Shown here: positions 47,742-59,652 of the stretch, piece by piece | Numbering within the stretch: position 1 is the stretch's first letter | Layout: each line of letters begins with the position of its first letter | Assembly: GCA_032768795.1 (NCBI GenBank) | Contig: CP136492.1 | Coordinates: 372,001 to 436,000 of the forward strand | Direction: 5' to 3' | Length of the DNA: 64,000 nt | Source of the DNA: Tremella fuciformis | Lineage: Eukaryota > Basidiomycota > Tremellomycetes > Tremellales > Tremellaceae | Made by a program: the position numbers and the translations under genes | The notes under the pieces: generated by a model | Databases searched by the model: none | Seen by the model: the letters and a program-made list of their open reading frames with translations, nothing else | Told to the model about the DNA's origin: nothing

Positions 47742-48990
47742 TCATGGCGCATAAGGAATCTGGCCGGCCAGCTGCAGGACCCGCCTGCTGGGGTTGACGG
47801 GGTTGATGCGGTCGTCCCACTCTTTATCCGGCAGACCAGTCGACTCGCGGATGTACGGCGCGACCTTGGCGGACGCGACGCCGTGGAACGGCGCATGTGT
47901 GGTGCCCTCTCGCAAGGTCCAGCAGAGGTCGCGGATCGCACGGTCCTCGGGCGATTGCAGGTGATCGGGGCCCATGCAGACGTACGAGACGACGCGTGCG
48001 CGGTCCGAGCGCGGCGGGGTGTTCTGGTGCATTGTCGACGAGGACCAGAGAATGAGGTCTCCCGGCTCGGCGCAGACCTTGGTCCACTCGCACCCTTTGT
48101 CGAGGAACCACTGGAACTCTTCTTTCGAGAAGAGGTGCCAGTCGATCTTGGACGGCGGCAGCGGTGGCCGACCGACCTCGTCGAAGAACTGCTCCATCTT
48201 GGACGACGAGCCCTTCATGACGAGCAGCCCGCCGTCGTCTGGACCATTGTCGTTGAGGTTGACGAGCCCCTGGGCGACGAAGAAGCCGTGTCGGTGGGGT
48301 GACTGGTCGATATGCGGCCAGAACTGCTCTAAGCTAAACTCCAATTGCGAGCTGATCCGAGTAACGTACCAGCTCTTTTGCTTTTGGCTGTGTAGGCATC
48401 ATCACGGTCAGGTTGTCGAAGGACGAAACGAGCTTGTCGGTACCCCAGAGCTTGGCGAATGTGCCCACTACTCCCGGCTCGGTCCGGATATCCCAGATGA
48501 ACTGCTCGTGCTGGACGCCGTACGCGTCGAACATGCCAAACCGGTTCGGCTGGTGGACGGGCATATGATCTGACGTCCAGGTCTTCGGGTCGGCCTTCTT
48601 GAAGCCGAACGGCCACGCCTCGAGCCACTCATAGGCTTTTTGCTGGTACGCCAGCGCGCGGTCACGAGGGATAGCACCCTTGATGACTGCTACACCGTCC
48701 CGAGCCAGGTCGTCGCGGAAGTCACCATATGGGCCTTTGCTAAGCAGGTCGGCGTAGGGGAAGGGAGGGATGGCTCGGAGGGAGGTGGCGTATGCGCCTT
48801 GGCCGTCGACACCTTTGATGAGTGTGCCGGAGATGGCGCCGCCCTCGGCGGTCTTGATGGTCTCGGCGGCTGTGGCAAGTCTGGGTGGAGCGTTGGCGAT
48901 GGTTCGAGTGAGGGGTAGGCGTGTGAAAGGTGCAGCAACGCGTGGTCGGCGCGCAGTGGCGGAGAGGGCACGGCTGGTGGTGGCCATCAT
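47742..48990 (-). CDS. Phytanoyl-CoA dioxygenase (PhyH)-like 2-oxoglutarate/Fe(II) oxygenase
   Basis: Two exons, 48990-48370 and 48326-47742, with a 43-nt intron (GTACGT donor). The N-terminus (TTSRALSATARRPRVAAPFT) is Arg/Ser/Ala-rich and may be a mitochondrial signal. The body has FRDDLARDGVAVIKGAIPRD, FGMFDAYGVQHEQFIWDIRT, and SFDNLTVMMP. After the splice comes the iron-binding HxD in QFWPHIDQSPHRHGF, with NDNGPDDGGLLVMKGS, then the distal His in STMHQNTPP and the 2-oxoglutarate-binding Arg in SDRARVVSYVCMG. Substrate unknown: many fungal PhyH-like proteins act on secondary metabolites or lipids. Confidence 0.82.
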
Positions 48991-49776
48991 GGCGCCACAA
49001 ACAGTCGGTGGTCGAGCCAGAAGGCGAAGGGTCTTGGCGATCCTCGAAGAGTAGGGCGCGAGAAGATGGTCGCGTAAGCAGCGCGGCGTCGAGTGGAGTC
49101 GAGAGGAATGTAACGAGCGTCAAGCGCCCATTTAAGTACTACAACCCCTTCCAACACTGCTTGGCTCAGAAGGAATGGCCAGCTGATGGTCTGTCGGTGG
49201 GTCTGCCTCGGGAGCGAGCGCAGCTTTGTGTACTGCACATCTCTCCGCTGGGCTGCAGGACGATGCATGCGCTTGGTCGGCTGATCGGCTACTAGCGAGT
49301 GTCTCTGTGCAAAACCGAAACCGTGGTGCAGCCCGGGAATACCCCAGTCATGCGAATAGTGCGAGCGCGAGCGAGCGAACCGAGCACCCGGCCGCTCGCT
49401 CAGCCGATGGGCATGCCTGCCACACGGACCACACGTCGGCCGTCGCGTGCGCGAGGGAGCAGTCGGCTGACGAATTCGACTGTACTGTATCTGGGCTAGG
49501 CCTTGAGCTAGGCTCGCTGCGCACACAGCGCCAAGCTTTGCCTCACCCCAAGGCGAAAATCTTCTCCTCCCACCTGCATGCATGCATGGTACACGTCTCT
49601 TTCGCTGTGTTGGACCGCAGTAACCGAGCGTGCCGAGAGGCACATGACTCCGCCGAGACTAGACCGAGCCATGTGACAGCGGGGCCCGCAACGAGCCAGG
49701 ATCCAGCATTCACACCTCTTTCGACTCCCGAGTCGACCTTGCTCGACAGTGCAAAGGTCCTCACTGCTCGTCTACG
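48991..49776. other. Divergent promoter region, 786 bp
   Basis: Between the PhyH-like gene (minus) and the reductase gene (plus). CG-rich stretches (GAGCGAGCGAGCGA-like, 49360-49385) and the tract GCATGCATGCATGG near 49575. No gene recognised. Confidence 0.4.
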
Positions 49777-51005
49777 ATGTCGAAAGGACTCGTCCTTGTA
49801 ACGTGCGTCCTCCCCGTCGAGGCGAGCGCGGCGTCTCGCTGACCCCGCAGCGGCTTCTCCGGGTACATTGGTACCGAATGCGCCTTGAAGCTGCTCGAAC
49901 AAGGCTACAGAGTCCGTGGAGCCGTCCGAAACGAGTCCAAAGCCAAGCCATACCTGGAAGCGTATCCGCAATACCGGGATCAGCTAGAATGGGCATACGT
50001 GCCGGACATTGCAACGCCAGGCGCATTCGAGGAAGCTGTCAAGGTGCGCCGAGACCTTGTAGCCAAGCTCATTTTAGGGCGTGCAATATGTGATACATAC
50101 TGCTTCCCCGCTCGCAGACAAGATCTCCGATGCCGAGAAAGACATGCTCTTGCCCGCTATCAACGGCACGCTCGGGGTGCTTTGCGCGGCCAAGCGGGCT
50201 GGGGGCATCAAGCGGGTGGTGATCACCTCTTCTTTCGGTGCGATGGAGGACTACGGGGAGCCATGGAACCCTGATCATATCTATACGGAGGCCGACTGGT
50301 GTCCTATTCCCTATCAGAGGGCTAAGCGGGAGACGTCCGACATGGGCCTGATCTACTGTAAGCTCTCAACACAACACGAGGCAGGAATCTGACTTGCAGG
50401 CTGCGCTAAGAAAGAGGCCGAAAAGGCGGCTTGGAAGTATATGGAGGATGTCAAGCCGGACTTTGAGCTGAGCGTGTGAGTACGAGCGAGCTTCCCGGCC
50501 ATGCTGATCGCAGCGCCATCCCAACGACAGTGTTTGGGCCCACGCGACAACCGGTCAAGACACCGGCAGACCTGCCCTTATCCTGCAAACGCATCGCAGA
50601 ATTCTTCGACGCCAAAGAGATCCCCGTCGCTCCTGTCGCGCCGCCCTGCGTGGACATCTCAGACATGGCAGAGTGTCACCTGAAAGCACTGTTCTTGCCT
50701 GAAGCAGCGGGGAAACGGTATTTGTGTGGGACAGAGGGCCATTCTCCCGCTGGGATCGCGACTACATTGCGCGCTGCCTTTCCCGAGGAGGCGCATAGGA
50801 TACCGTATGCCGAGGATGAGGGCTGGGGAGATGTGTTCAAGTGGGACGGCGGCAGGTGGGTCACTGCTCAGGAGGGCGGCGTGGGTAAAGGACTGATACC
50901 GCCAGAGCTGTCAAGCTGTTGGGTGTTCAGTTCAGGCCTATCCAGCAATCGATCATCGGCGCGGGGAAGCAGTTCCTCGAGCTGCAGAGGCGGTCGACGG
51001 CATAA
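49777..51005 (+). CDS. NAD(P)-dependent epimerase/reductase, dihydroflavonol-4-reductase-like extended SDR
   Basis: Six exons fit: 49777-49802, 49851-50043, 50078-50357, 50400-50475, 50514-50855 and 50906-51005, giving 338 residues. The nucleotide-binding GLVLVTGFSGYIG is formed by the first splice. Then VRGAVRNESKAKPYL, GVQYVIHTASPLADK, the INGTLGVLCAAKRAGGIKRV helix, VVITSSFGAM (catalytic Ser), a Y-x3-K-like position that is not obvious (CAKKEAEKAAW), IPTTVFGP, and a C-terminus that reads correctly only after the last intron: DGGRAVKLLGVQFRPIQQSI. The second intron is just 34 nt. Yeast Gre2-type methylglyoxal/aldehyde reductases are relatives. Substrate unknown. Confidence 0.82.
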
Positions 51006-51384
51006 GAAGGCCACACGACCACCGTTTCACCATGATATAGTAGAATGGTGTTGCTTGCACACTTGGATAGGATTGTATGCATGTGCACAACAGTAACTAG
51101 CAGCGATGCAAGCCTTCTGGGCCGGACGAAAGGTCGGCTCGGTCGGAAGCTGAGGGTGACGTCGGGTCGCTCGCGTGCGTCTTGGCTGCCCTCACGACCG
51201 GCAGAATATTCGTCCGTACGGTCCGCAAGTCCGGTCGTCCAGCCTCGGCGGCGTCGAGCACCGCCAGAACATTCAATAGATACACCAGCAACCAGCTCTG
51301 CGCATCTTATCTAGAACAGGCTTGAACAAGCATCACTCTCTCTCCCTTTTCTCCCTTCGACATTAACCACTGCAATCACCCATC
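51006..51384. other. Intergenic promoter of SDR gene
   Basis: About 380 bp. A pyrimidine-rich stretch (CTCTCTCTCCCTTTTCTCCC) lies 30-50 bp before the next start, as in many fungal promoters. Confidence 0.35.
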
Positions 51385-52466
51385 ATGTCCCACCCCTTCG
51401 CCGCCTCCGAGCTGTTCAACTGCAAGGGCCGAGTCGTCCTCGGTGGGCTTGTCCTTGCTCATGCCCATGCGGAGGTGCTGACGAGCAGTCACTGGCGGTG
51501 CGACCGGCATTGGGCTGAGTGAGTCTCCATTTGAAATCGGGACGATGGACAGTGTGGCTGAGCCGCAGTGTGCGCCAAGGCGTTCGCAGCCCAGGGAGCC
51601 AAAGTGTACATTGCCAGCCGGCGAGAAGAGTACCTGCAGCGCGCCGTATCCGTGCACGGGCCCGACCTTGCCAAAGTGGGCGGGCAGCTCGTGCCGCTCG
51701 TCATGGACGTCACGGACAAGGCGTCGATCGAGCACGCCGTCGAGGTGGTCAAGAAGGCCGACGGGTACTTGTCGGTGTGAGTGCTGGCACTTGTCCCTTG
51801 TGTAGCGCGTGCTGAAGCGTAGACTGGTGAACAACGCCGGTGGTGAGGGCGGCCGCCCGACACACGGGCCGCAAGACGGGATCGAGGCGTACTCAAAGGC
51901 CATGATGGCCGAGGCGGACGTGCTTGACAAGGCGTGGCTGCAGCCGTACAACCTCATGGTGGCCGCGCCGTACTTTTGCACGGCGGCCTTCCTGCCGCTC
52001 ATCGATGTGGCACGCACGGCGTCGCCGCAGAAGCAGCCGGGAAACATTATCAACATCTCTTCCTTGTCCGGGCTGACCAAGTGGTCGCAGAACGGCCAGT
52101 TTGCGTACAACGTGGGTCCCACCCAACACAGGAAAGAAGCTGACCGCAGTGCGCCAAGGCCGCCGTCATCCAGCTCACGCGCCTGCTCGCGACCGACCTG
52201 TGCCCGGAGCACCTCAACATCCGCGTCAACTCGCTCGCCCCGGGCTACTTTTCGTCCGAGCTCACGACGGGCAAGTCGGGCCCGGACAACACGTCGTCCT
52301 GGCCCCTCGACGAGTTCAAGGCCGAGATGAAGCGCGTGCACTCGCTCGCCGACCGCCCGGGCACCGACCAGGAGATGGCCATGGCCATCCTGTACCTGGG
52401 GTGCAACTCGTATGTCAACGGCCAGACCATCCTCGTCGACGGCGGCCTGCTCCTGCGCCACCCTTA
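51385..52466 (+). CDS. Classical short-chain dehydrogenase/reductase
   Basis: Starts MSHPFAASELFNCKGRVVLV at 51385. Introns interrupt the nucleotide-binding region, so TGGATGIG and the following LMCAKAFAAQGAKVY appear only after splicing. Then MDVTDKASIEHAVEVV, LVNNAG (also across a splice), IINISSLSG (catalytic Ser), FAYNCAKAAVIQLTRLLATD (catalytic Tyr/Lys as Y-x3-K across a splice), LNIRVNSLAPGYFSSEL and the C-terminal VNGQTILVDGG. Full length and complete active site. Substrate not predictable; the flanking reductase and transporter suggest a catabolic setting. Confidence 0.88.
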
Positions 52467-53150
52467 AGCAGCGAACGTCTCTATTATTACAGTACATGTG
52501 TCACGCCAGGGTGGTGGGGGCTGAAGGAGCCGGTCAGTCCGAATGTAGATCGCATGAGCATATGCATCCAGCTGTCTCTCTGTGGTCAACCAGCATCCGG
52601 CGGCACGTGCCCTCGCATGGGACAAACACGGTCTAGCCGATCCGTGCGAGCTAACCGACGGGCTTGTTCCTGGTGTCCTTTGGTCAACCAGATCCTTCGT
52701 GCGTAATTGACACCCATTCCCGCTGCTCGACCGCGGGGCACTCCGATCCTTACGGCGCCCCCGAATCACGAGGCGTGATCGACCTGGGAGCCAAAACCCT
52801 AGCGTGAACCTCTGTGGGCTATTCCGACCCGGCGGCACCCCTGCTCCCTCACGCCTCCCGCCCCCTCGTGACGCTGGGCGTGTTCCGATCACCTCACTCC
52901 GACCCGAATCGTTTCGGCAGCGCAGCATCGTTCCGGTCTCTGTGCGGGCCACCGTCTCGCTCGCATAGCCCGTCGAAGCGACGAGAACGGGACCCCGGGC
53001 ACGCTTTCCATTTTGAGACCAAGCTGGGGGTATAAAGACCCGCGGGGCCAACGGACAAGTCACCCTCATCAATTGTCTGCGACACTTGTAGTCTCTGTCT
53101 TCATCACCCCTCTTTCTATCCGACCAGACCTCGGACGACAGTTGCCCGCC
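52467..53150. other. Intergenic upstream of sugar transporter
   Basis: About 680 bp. Contains repeated TCACGAGG/CTCGTGA-like and CGGGG-type blocks that could be zinc-cluster factor sites, but no single motif stands out. No gene seen. Confidence 0.35.
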
Positions 53151-54996
53151 ATGCCTTCCGCTGGCGCTGATGGTGCTGTGCGCAGCTACCTCGACCTGCC
53201 GAACAACACGGCCAAGGTGAGCATCTCCCTAGCTGGAGTGGGCCCCGCTGATCCCGCAGTGGTGGTTCAAGGACCCATGTGAGCGGTCGATGAAGGTATA
53301 ACCACACGTGTATACTGACGCTTAAGGCCTCAGAATCAACATGATGCACTGCATCGGTCTGTGCGGCACCCTCTTCTTCGCCGGATGTAAGCTCTAACCT
53401 CCCATCGTTGAACAATAACTGAGCCGCAGACGACGGCTCGCTCTTCAACGGAGTCCAAGGTCTCGACCAGTGGCAAGAGTACTTCAACACGCCCACCGGC
53501 AACATCCTCGGTCTGGCCGGCGCAGCGCTCTACCTGCCCTCGGTCGTCTTTGCCTACGTCGCCGACTGGATGGCGAGCAAGTACGGTCGCCGATGGGCCA
53601 TCTGGCTCGGGTCCGTCATCGTCATTGCCGGCGCGGCCGTCAATGCCTCTGCCACCTCCTGGGGTATGTATATCGGCGGACGCGCCATCATGGGCGTCGG
53701 CTCGGCTTTCTGCCTGACGTGTGGACCGGCGATGGTGCAGGAGATTGCGCACCCGCGGTACCGCGCGACGATTGGCGGGTTTTACACGGCCATCTACGTG
53801 AGTCGCGAATTTATATTCTCGCTGATTTGGTCTGACGAACCTTCAGTACATCGCCGCCATCATCTCCGGCTGGACGTGCTACGGCACCATCCCGCTCGAG
53901 GGCACCAAGGCCTGGCGCATCCCCTGCTACCTCCAGATCGTCGGCCCCACACTCGTCATCATCCTCACTGCCACCGCGCCCGAATCGCCTCGATGGCTCG
54001 TCTCGGCCGGCAAGAACGAAGAGGCGCAGGCGGTGCTGGCGAAGCACCACGCCAACGGCGACACGAGCGACCCGCTCGCGCTGCACGAGTACGACGAGAT
54101 TGTCGCCGCGCTCGCGGACGAGGGGACGTCCAACAAGGTGGCCTACATGGACTTTTTGCGCACGCCGGCCAACCGCCGGCGGCTCATCGTGCTGCTTACC
54201 ACGTCGGTCGGCACCAACTGGGTCGGCAACGCCCTCGTGTCGTACTACCTGTCCGACATCCTCCGGTCGGTCGGCATCACCTCTGCGCGCCAGATCGCCG
54301 AGCTCAACGGCGGCCTGGCCATCTGGAACCTGATCCTCTCGTCTGCGGCCTGTCTCTACGTCGAGCAGCTGGGCCGGCGCTTCTTGTGGCTCACGTCCAC
54401 CGGCGGCATGTTCGTCTCGTACATTGTCATCACGGCGCTGTCGGCGACATACTCGGAGCACCACAAGAAGGCGGCGGGCACGGCTGTGATCCCGATGCTG
54501 TTCATCTTCTACGGGTTCTACGACATTGCCTGGACGCCGCTAGCGTATGCGTACCCGGTCGAGATTCTGCCTTACCACATGCGCCTCAAGGGCATGGCTC
54601 TCTGGGTGTCGATTCAGGTAAGCCCCACGCTGCTTGCGTCTTGAAAGATGGCTGACGAGCAGAACGTCGCGATTGCCGTCAACACGTGGGTCAATCCGAT
54701 CGCGCTCAACGCCATCAGCTGGAAATACTACCTCGTCTACGTTTTCCTGCTCATGATCTTCTTCGCCCTCATCTGGTTCTTCTTCCCGGGTACGTCCATC
54801 AGCCTTACGAACTTAGACTTGTTGACACGCGGCAGAGACCAAGGGCTTGACGATCGAGGAGATCGGCTACGTCTTCGAGTCGGTTGGCCAAGGTGGCCGA
54901 GCGGCCGCTGCTGCGCGCATGGCCGAGCTCACCTCTACCAAAAACGACGCGCCGGAGCATCGCGAATTCGGCGTCGACGCCAAGGATCTCGTCTAG
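53151..54996 (+). CDS. MFS sugar transporter (lactose permease/hexose transporter type)
   Basis: Twelve-helix plasma-membrane sugar:H+ symporter family. MPSAGADGAVRSYLDLPNNT, then after three short introns WWFKDPCLRINMMHCIGLCG and GTLFFAGYDGSLFNGVQGLD. Family motifs: ADWMASKYGRRWAIWLGS (loop 2-3 motif), MYIGGRAIMGVGSAF, EIAHPRYRATIGGFYTAIY, ESPRWLVSAGKNEEA, and later YPVEILPYHMRLKGMAL (PESPR and PxEIxP hallmarks) and the end PETKGLTIEEIGYVF (PETKG, formed across a splice), then a polar tail. Specific substrate unknown. Confidence 0.88.
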
Positions 54997-55282
54997 GTGC
55001 GGTAGTGGGAAAGCGAGGGGTCATCGGTGCAGGTGCAGGTGCCCATATAGCTTTGTATGCTGTGTGCCACTGTGTGCCACGAGTACAGCGAGAGAAGATG
55101 ATGGAGATGAATGGAAATGTCTTGGCATCAGTGTTCCTGTGTCGTCATCCAACCTCACACATCCCACAACACAGCGTCACACATATATAAGAGGGCAGCA
55201 GCGTTACTTCGCTTTCATCATCGCAACACTACCCATCACCCGCGACCACGAAACGTGGCCGCAGAAACACATCCACAGCATC

Positions 55283-55647
55283 ATGGGCTTCAACACTCCC
55301 GACCACGATACAATGGCCCAGTTCCGCGACCAAGCCGACGGTAGGCCTCCTTTCTGGCCCATCACATCTCGCGGTCTTGTCTGGGCAGACAGCTGAGAAC
55401 AGCCGCGCACAAGCAGTATTGGCAGGAGAACGGCGGCTCTCCCCACCCCGAGACCTTCTTCCCCGGCTTTGAGCGCGGATGGAACGACACCTGCGCCGCC
55501 CTGTCCACGGGCAACGAGTTCCCCGCCGACCTCGACGGCTGGGCCAAGCAGCGCGCCCAGGAGACGGGGCAGCCTGAGGACGCGTGGGAGTGGGAGCACG
55601 GGTTCAAGCAGGGCGCCGCGGCTGCCAAGCAGGCGGGCGAGAACTAG
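55283..55647 (+). CDS. Unrecognised small protein (100 aa)
   Basis: Two exons, 55283-55340 and 55403-55647, with a 62-nt intron. Reads MGFNTPDHDTMAQFRDQADA, then AHKQYWQENGGSPHPETFFP, GFERGWNDTCAALSTG, and a Gln/Ala-rich end. Hydrophilic, Trp-rich, no signal or membrane helix. The frame is clean and closes properly. Upstream DNA (55180-55280) has a TATATAA-like box at about 55183. Family not recognised. Confidence 0.6.
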
Positions 55648-55959
55648 GTGGGCCTCACACCCTACGCCTGCCGCGTTGGCTGACGAGCAGCTCCGCCTAC
55701 TAGCGTGACTGCTGGGTACGAATGGTCGTGATGTGGTGAGGGAGGGACGACTCTTTAACGTATATGCGATGAACGTATGACAGCATGCAATTGATGAGCA
55801 TTGGGCGTTGAGCTTTCATCGGCGTCGGCGTCGGAATGACCGTTGCCTCAACTGCGGATGACCTCATCCTTCTGCTGGTATTCCGACAGCGGCACCGTTT
55901 GTAGCTTATCACTTCCCCCTCTGTTGAGTGTCCAGATGCTCTGATCTACCTGCGCCGAG
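55648..55959. other. Intergenic, nothing seen
   Basis: About 310 bp between the 100-residue gene and the metallo-beta-lactamase-fold gene. No feature recognised. Confidence 0.3.
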
Positions 55960-57155
55960 ATGGTATCGCTCGACCTGCCCGAGCCTCGCTCCATACCTGC
56001 AGCAGCGCTCGAGGCCCTGCAGGTAGACTACAACCTCCCCATCTGCGCGGCGTGCGGGACGCAGTATCCCTCTCCGCGGGACGAGTGTCAGCCACTTTTC
56101 GTTTTACCTAGACACCCAAGGGGCTGAGAGCAGGCCTGATATGTGACGACCCGCGACAGTTTGTACCGGATGCCGGACAGGCATGGACGTCTCTGGCTCA
56201 GCTTTCGGACCGCAAGAACAGGCTATTGGTCGATAAGGAGGATAAGAGGGTGACGTTCATCCAGACTGAACCGGGCTTTGGGATCAACCAGACGCGTAGG
56301 TCGAGCTTTGGGCATGATGAGTGGGATAGCGGAGTGCTGAAGCGTAGCTATTCTGATCGAGACTGCTGCTGGGAGTTACCTGTGGGACTGTGCGGCGTTG
56401 CTCACCCCTCATCTCGTTGCCCATCTCAAAGCCCTCGACAGCCCGCTCAAGGGCATCGCCATATCCCACCCTCATGTGAGTGTCTTGGCCAGTCGCTTCC
56501 TCACCGACCTTCGGGCTCCCTCGACTAGCCTGGAGAGGAGTAGCTTGCTCTACGATGCTGATCATAGTTCTTCTCCACCTCGCTCACATGGGCACGCGCC
56601 CTCCAAGTCCCACTGTGGATCAACGAGGACGACAAGCCATGGTTTCAGCGCCTCTCAGACGTCGAGGGCGACGAAGTGCGCTGGTGGCGCGACACAGTGG
56701 ACCTCGGTCCTGGCGTCAAGCTCATCCAATGCGGCGGGTGCGTCTCCCCTCACCACATCTCAGAGGACAAGCTCACGAGTAGCCACTTCGAGGGCTCATC
56801 CATCCTGTACTGGGACCGCCTGAGCGAGCCACCTCCCCCTGCAGACGACCTCCCCACGTCGCCGACACCAGTGTCAGGGCTCATCCTGACAGCAGACACG
56901 ATCATGGTCCAGCCGACGCAGAAGCAGTTCACCTTCATCTGGAGCGCGCCCAACATGATGCCCCTCAACCCGACCGACGTACTCAAGATCTGGCATAGTG
57001 TCAAGGACCTATCGTTCTCGCAGGCGAGCTCGACCTGGCCGGGCAGGTTTCTTCGACAGGACGCCAAGGCTGTTTTGGAGGAGAGTGTGCGGATGTATCT
57101 CGAGAAGATGGGCTGGGTGTGGGATGGCGACCAGAGCTTTGCGCCCATGCAGTGA
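55960..57155 (+). CDS. Metallo-beta-lactamase-fold protein of a fungal family
   Basis: Five exons (first intron 56087-56133). MVSLDLPEPRSIPAAALEAL is followed by a short zinc-ribbon-like segment, CAACGTQYPSPRDECLICDD (Cys pairs completed by splicing). Then RQFVPDAGQAWTSLAQL, PILIETAAGSYLWDCAALLT, and GIAISHPHFFSTSLTWARAL, corresponding to the HxHxDH region of the fold but with only HPH clearly kept. A later QCGGHFEGSSILYWD supplies another metal-site His, with LILTADTIMV. The reduced first motif means hydrolase activity is uncertain. Similar proteins are common in fungi with no set role. Confidence 0.72.
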
Positions 57156-57408
57156 GGCTCGCAGTGCAGAGGAAGCGCAGACGCAGTCGTTGTAGTTAGG
57201 ACCACAGTCTGGATTTGGCTCGTACAGTTCGTTGTATGCATCGTAGCTGCGCCGTTGTCTACGGTGATGTGGACAGCACAGCAACCGGCCCGGCCGACGC
57301 GCAAGACAAGACGTCATCCCTTCCATCACGAGTCCTCCTTCTTCCCTCTCGTCGTCTTGACTTTGCATCCCGTCCCTTCTCATCTCCTCCAGCCCCGGAG
57401 ACGCAGAG

Positions 57409-59183
57409 ATGTCGTCCCCTCCCATGCCCACCAAGCATGATTCCACACCCGCCGCGGCGGCCGGCTCGCCCACCCCACCACCACCCAGCGCAACGCCACC
57501 GGCCACCAGCACCCCGACTCCCCGGTCACCTATCGTCAGTCGAGCCCTCCCACTGCCATCCAGTAGCTGGCAGACCTCGTGGGGGTCGATGCTGATTGCA
57601 GTCTACCACACTGACCAATGCCCGCCCGCAATCGATGCAGCTCTCCTCGCCCGCACCACCGTCGTCCAACCCAAAGGTGGCCGAGCTGCAGCTCATGTTC
57701 CCCACCGTCGACCCGGGCGTCATCGAGATGATCCTCGAGTCGGTGGGAGGGAGCCAGGACCGCGCGATCGAGCAGCTGCTCAGCATGACGGACGAGAACT
57801 TTAGGCCGGACGAGCTGGCCAGCGTGAGGCAGGAAGAGTCGGTGCGTCGTCTGTCTGTCTCCTTCACAACCACGCTGCACCGCTTTCTTTCATCCTGGGC
57901 TGACTGACTCCAGTCCCAACTCGACCTCGACGCCGAGTTTGCGCGAACACTCCAGCTGCAGGAAGACGAGGAGGCCCGCCGGGCGCAGTTCAACCCGCCG
58001 CCGGGCGGCCAGCGGGGCGGGCAGCTGCCGTACCAGCCGCGGGTGCGCAGTCGGCCCCGACAAGCAGGGCAGCAGGACGTGTTTGACCATGATCGCGATG
58101 GAGATCAGGCGCTGCACGATCGCTATGCGTGGCAGCCGCAAGAGGGGCAGCCGGGCGGGATGCTCAACATGGAGGACAAGCTGGCCAAAGCGGCCGAAGG
58201 TGGGTCATCACCCTCCTGCGCATGCCTCGCCCTTCTGAATACCAATTCCCTTGCTGATTACCAGTCGGAAAGCAGACATTCACCTCTTTCCTTACCAAGG
58301 CCAAAGGCGCCTATGCCGACTTCCAAGCCCGACAGGCGCAGAATACTAAGGCGGGCCCGCAGATGAGCAGCTGGGGAGACCGCCCGCAGAACGAAAGCTG
58401 GCGTGAACCGCCGGTCAGTGTGCCAGGAGGAGGGAGGGGCGGGGAGCAGAACAGGGGTAGTAGGGGACTATGGGGTGACAACGAATCGTGCGTGGTGACC
58501 CCAGCGACGCAACTCCAGGTGGAACTTGATGCCTTGACGCTGACAAGCAGCTACAGCCGATCGGAATCCTTCTCCTCCCAGTCCACTTCCATCTCTCAGC
58601 CTGTCACCTCCCAGCCGCAAGCTGCTCGCCCTTCTCCTGGGCGCTGGCAGCCATCAGATGCCTACGGTCAGTTTAATGATGACGTCCAGAGACATAGCTC
58701 AAGGCTAGATGACCCCTTGCCCCCAGCTCGAACGACCTCGGGCACTCGTATCGAGGTGGCGGGAGGGAGGAGATCTCCAGCTGGGGCCGCAAGTCCACCT
58801 GAGAAGGGCAAGATCGATCCGGGTGCGTTTCACGAGTACCCTTCTGGCACGCGAACGTCGCTGATTGATCCAGCAAAGCTCGGCTTCCTTCCGAAGAAGA
58901 AGGTCGACTTGCTATCCACCGCAAATCCCGTCACGCCGCAGACGAACAAGTCGCTGCCGCCCATCGCGACGCCAAACCCGATGGACGACGACGATGAGGA
59001 CTTTAACCCCTCTCTGCCCCCGGCCGAGCCGAGCGCGCTGTCTCGGCTGCCGAAGACTCCTCCGGCCACGAGCCCCTACAAGCTTGACGACAGTGACGAC
59101 GAGCTCGAGTACACGCGGTGAGCAATCCTCCCCGACGGCCATCCCTCTGCTGACACACAAGCAATCCTTTTGATGAGAAATAG
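57409..59183 (+). CDS. CUE-domain (ubiquitin-binding) protein, Cue5-like
   Basis: Starts MSSPPMPTKHDSTPAAAAGS with a Pro/Ser/Thr-rich tract. The CUE domain is VAELQLMFPTVDPGVIEMIL followed by ESVGGSQDRAIEQLLSM; the MFP and the LL motif for ubiquitin contact are both visible. After an intron comes LDAEFARTLQLQEDEEARRA, then FTSFLTKAKGAYADFQARQA, a disordered region, and YPSGTRTSLIDPAKLGFLPK with KKKVDLL. The acidic C-terminus ends, after a last 44-nt intron (59118-59161), in ELEYTRNPFDEK, giving an NPF motif of the EH-domain-binding kind. About five introns. A 158-nt stretch at 58411-58551 may be intron or exon, since the frame is open through it. Confidence 0.78.
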
Positions 59184-59652
59184 ACGCATGCACGTAGAGT
59201 CGAATGCTTCCGCCCCATGCACGATCTGAGCTGCCCTCTGGTGCTGGTGGTGGTCGCCGAGGTCAAGCATAGGTGGTGCCTGAGTCGGAGCGACGCCGAG
59301 GCCGAAGCTGACTCGCTACTTTCACGTTGTCGTTGAATGGCTTCGGCGATCACCACTGCTGGGTGCTTTGCTTGTATCTGCAAGGCGTAGCTCATTCTGC
59401 TCGGAGTTCCGACTGGAAGTGAAGCGGCGCCCGTGATGTCGAGCGTGAAACTAGGGAGTCATCTTCGGCTTTCTCTCATATCCCTCGACTGCTCCCATCT
59501 GTGGTGGCTCCCCCGATCTCTTTCTCTAGGACGATATAAGCATGCCGCTGCACCAACTGGATCTGACGTGCATACTGCTCTTGACATACCGAGCACTTAC
59601 TCGCTCGACGCTTGACCTGCACTCATACACGACCTCTTAGCTTGCACACACC
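59184..59652. other. Intergenic promoter of first tandem SDR
   Basis: About 470 bp. No gene. Contains a GATATAAGCATG stretch (about 59533) about 120 bp before the start, which could be a TATA element. Confidence 0.4.

Noticed and set aside
50856..50905. Frameshift at the C-terminus of the dihydroflavonol-reductase-like gene
   Set aside because: A 50-nt GT-AG intron restores the expected DGGRAVKLLGVQFRP end.
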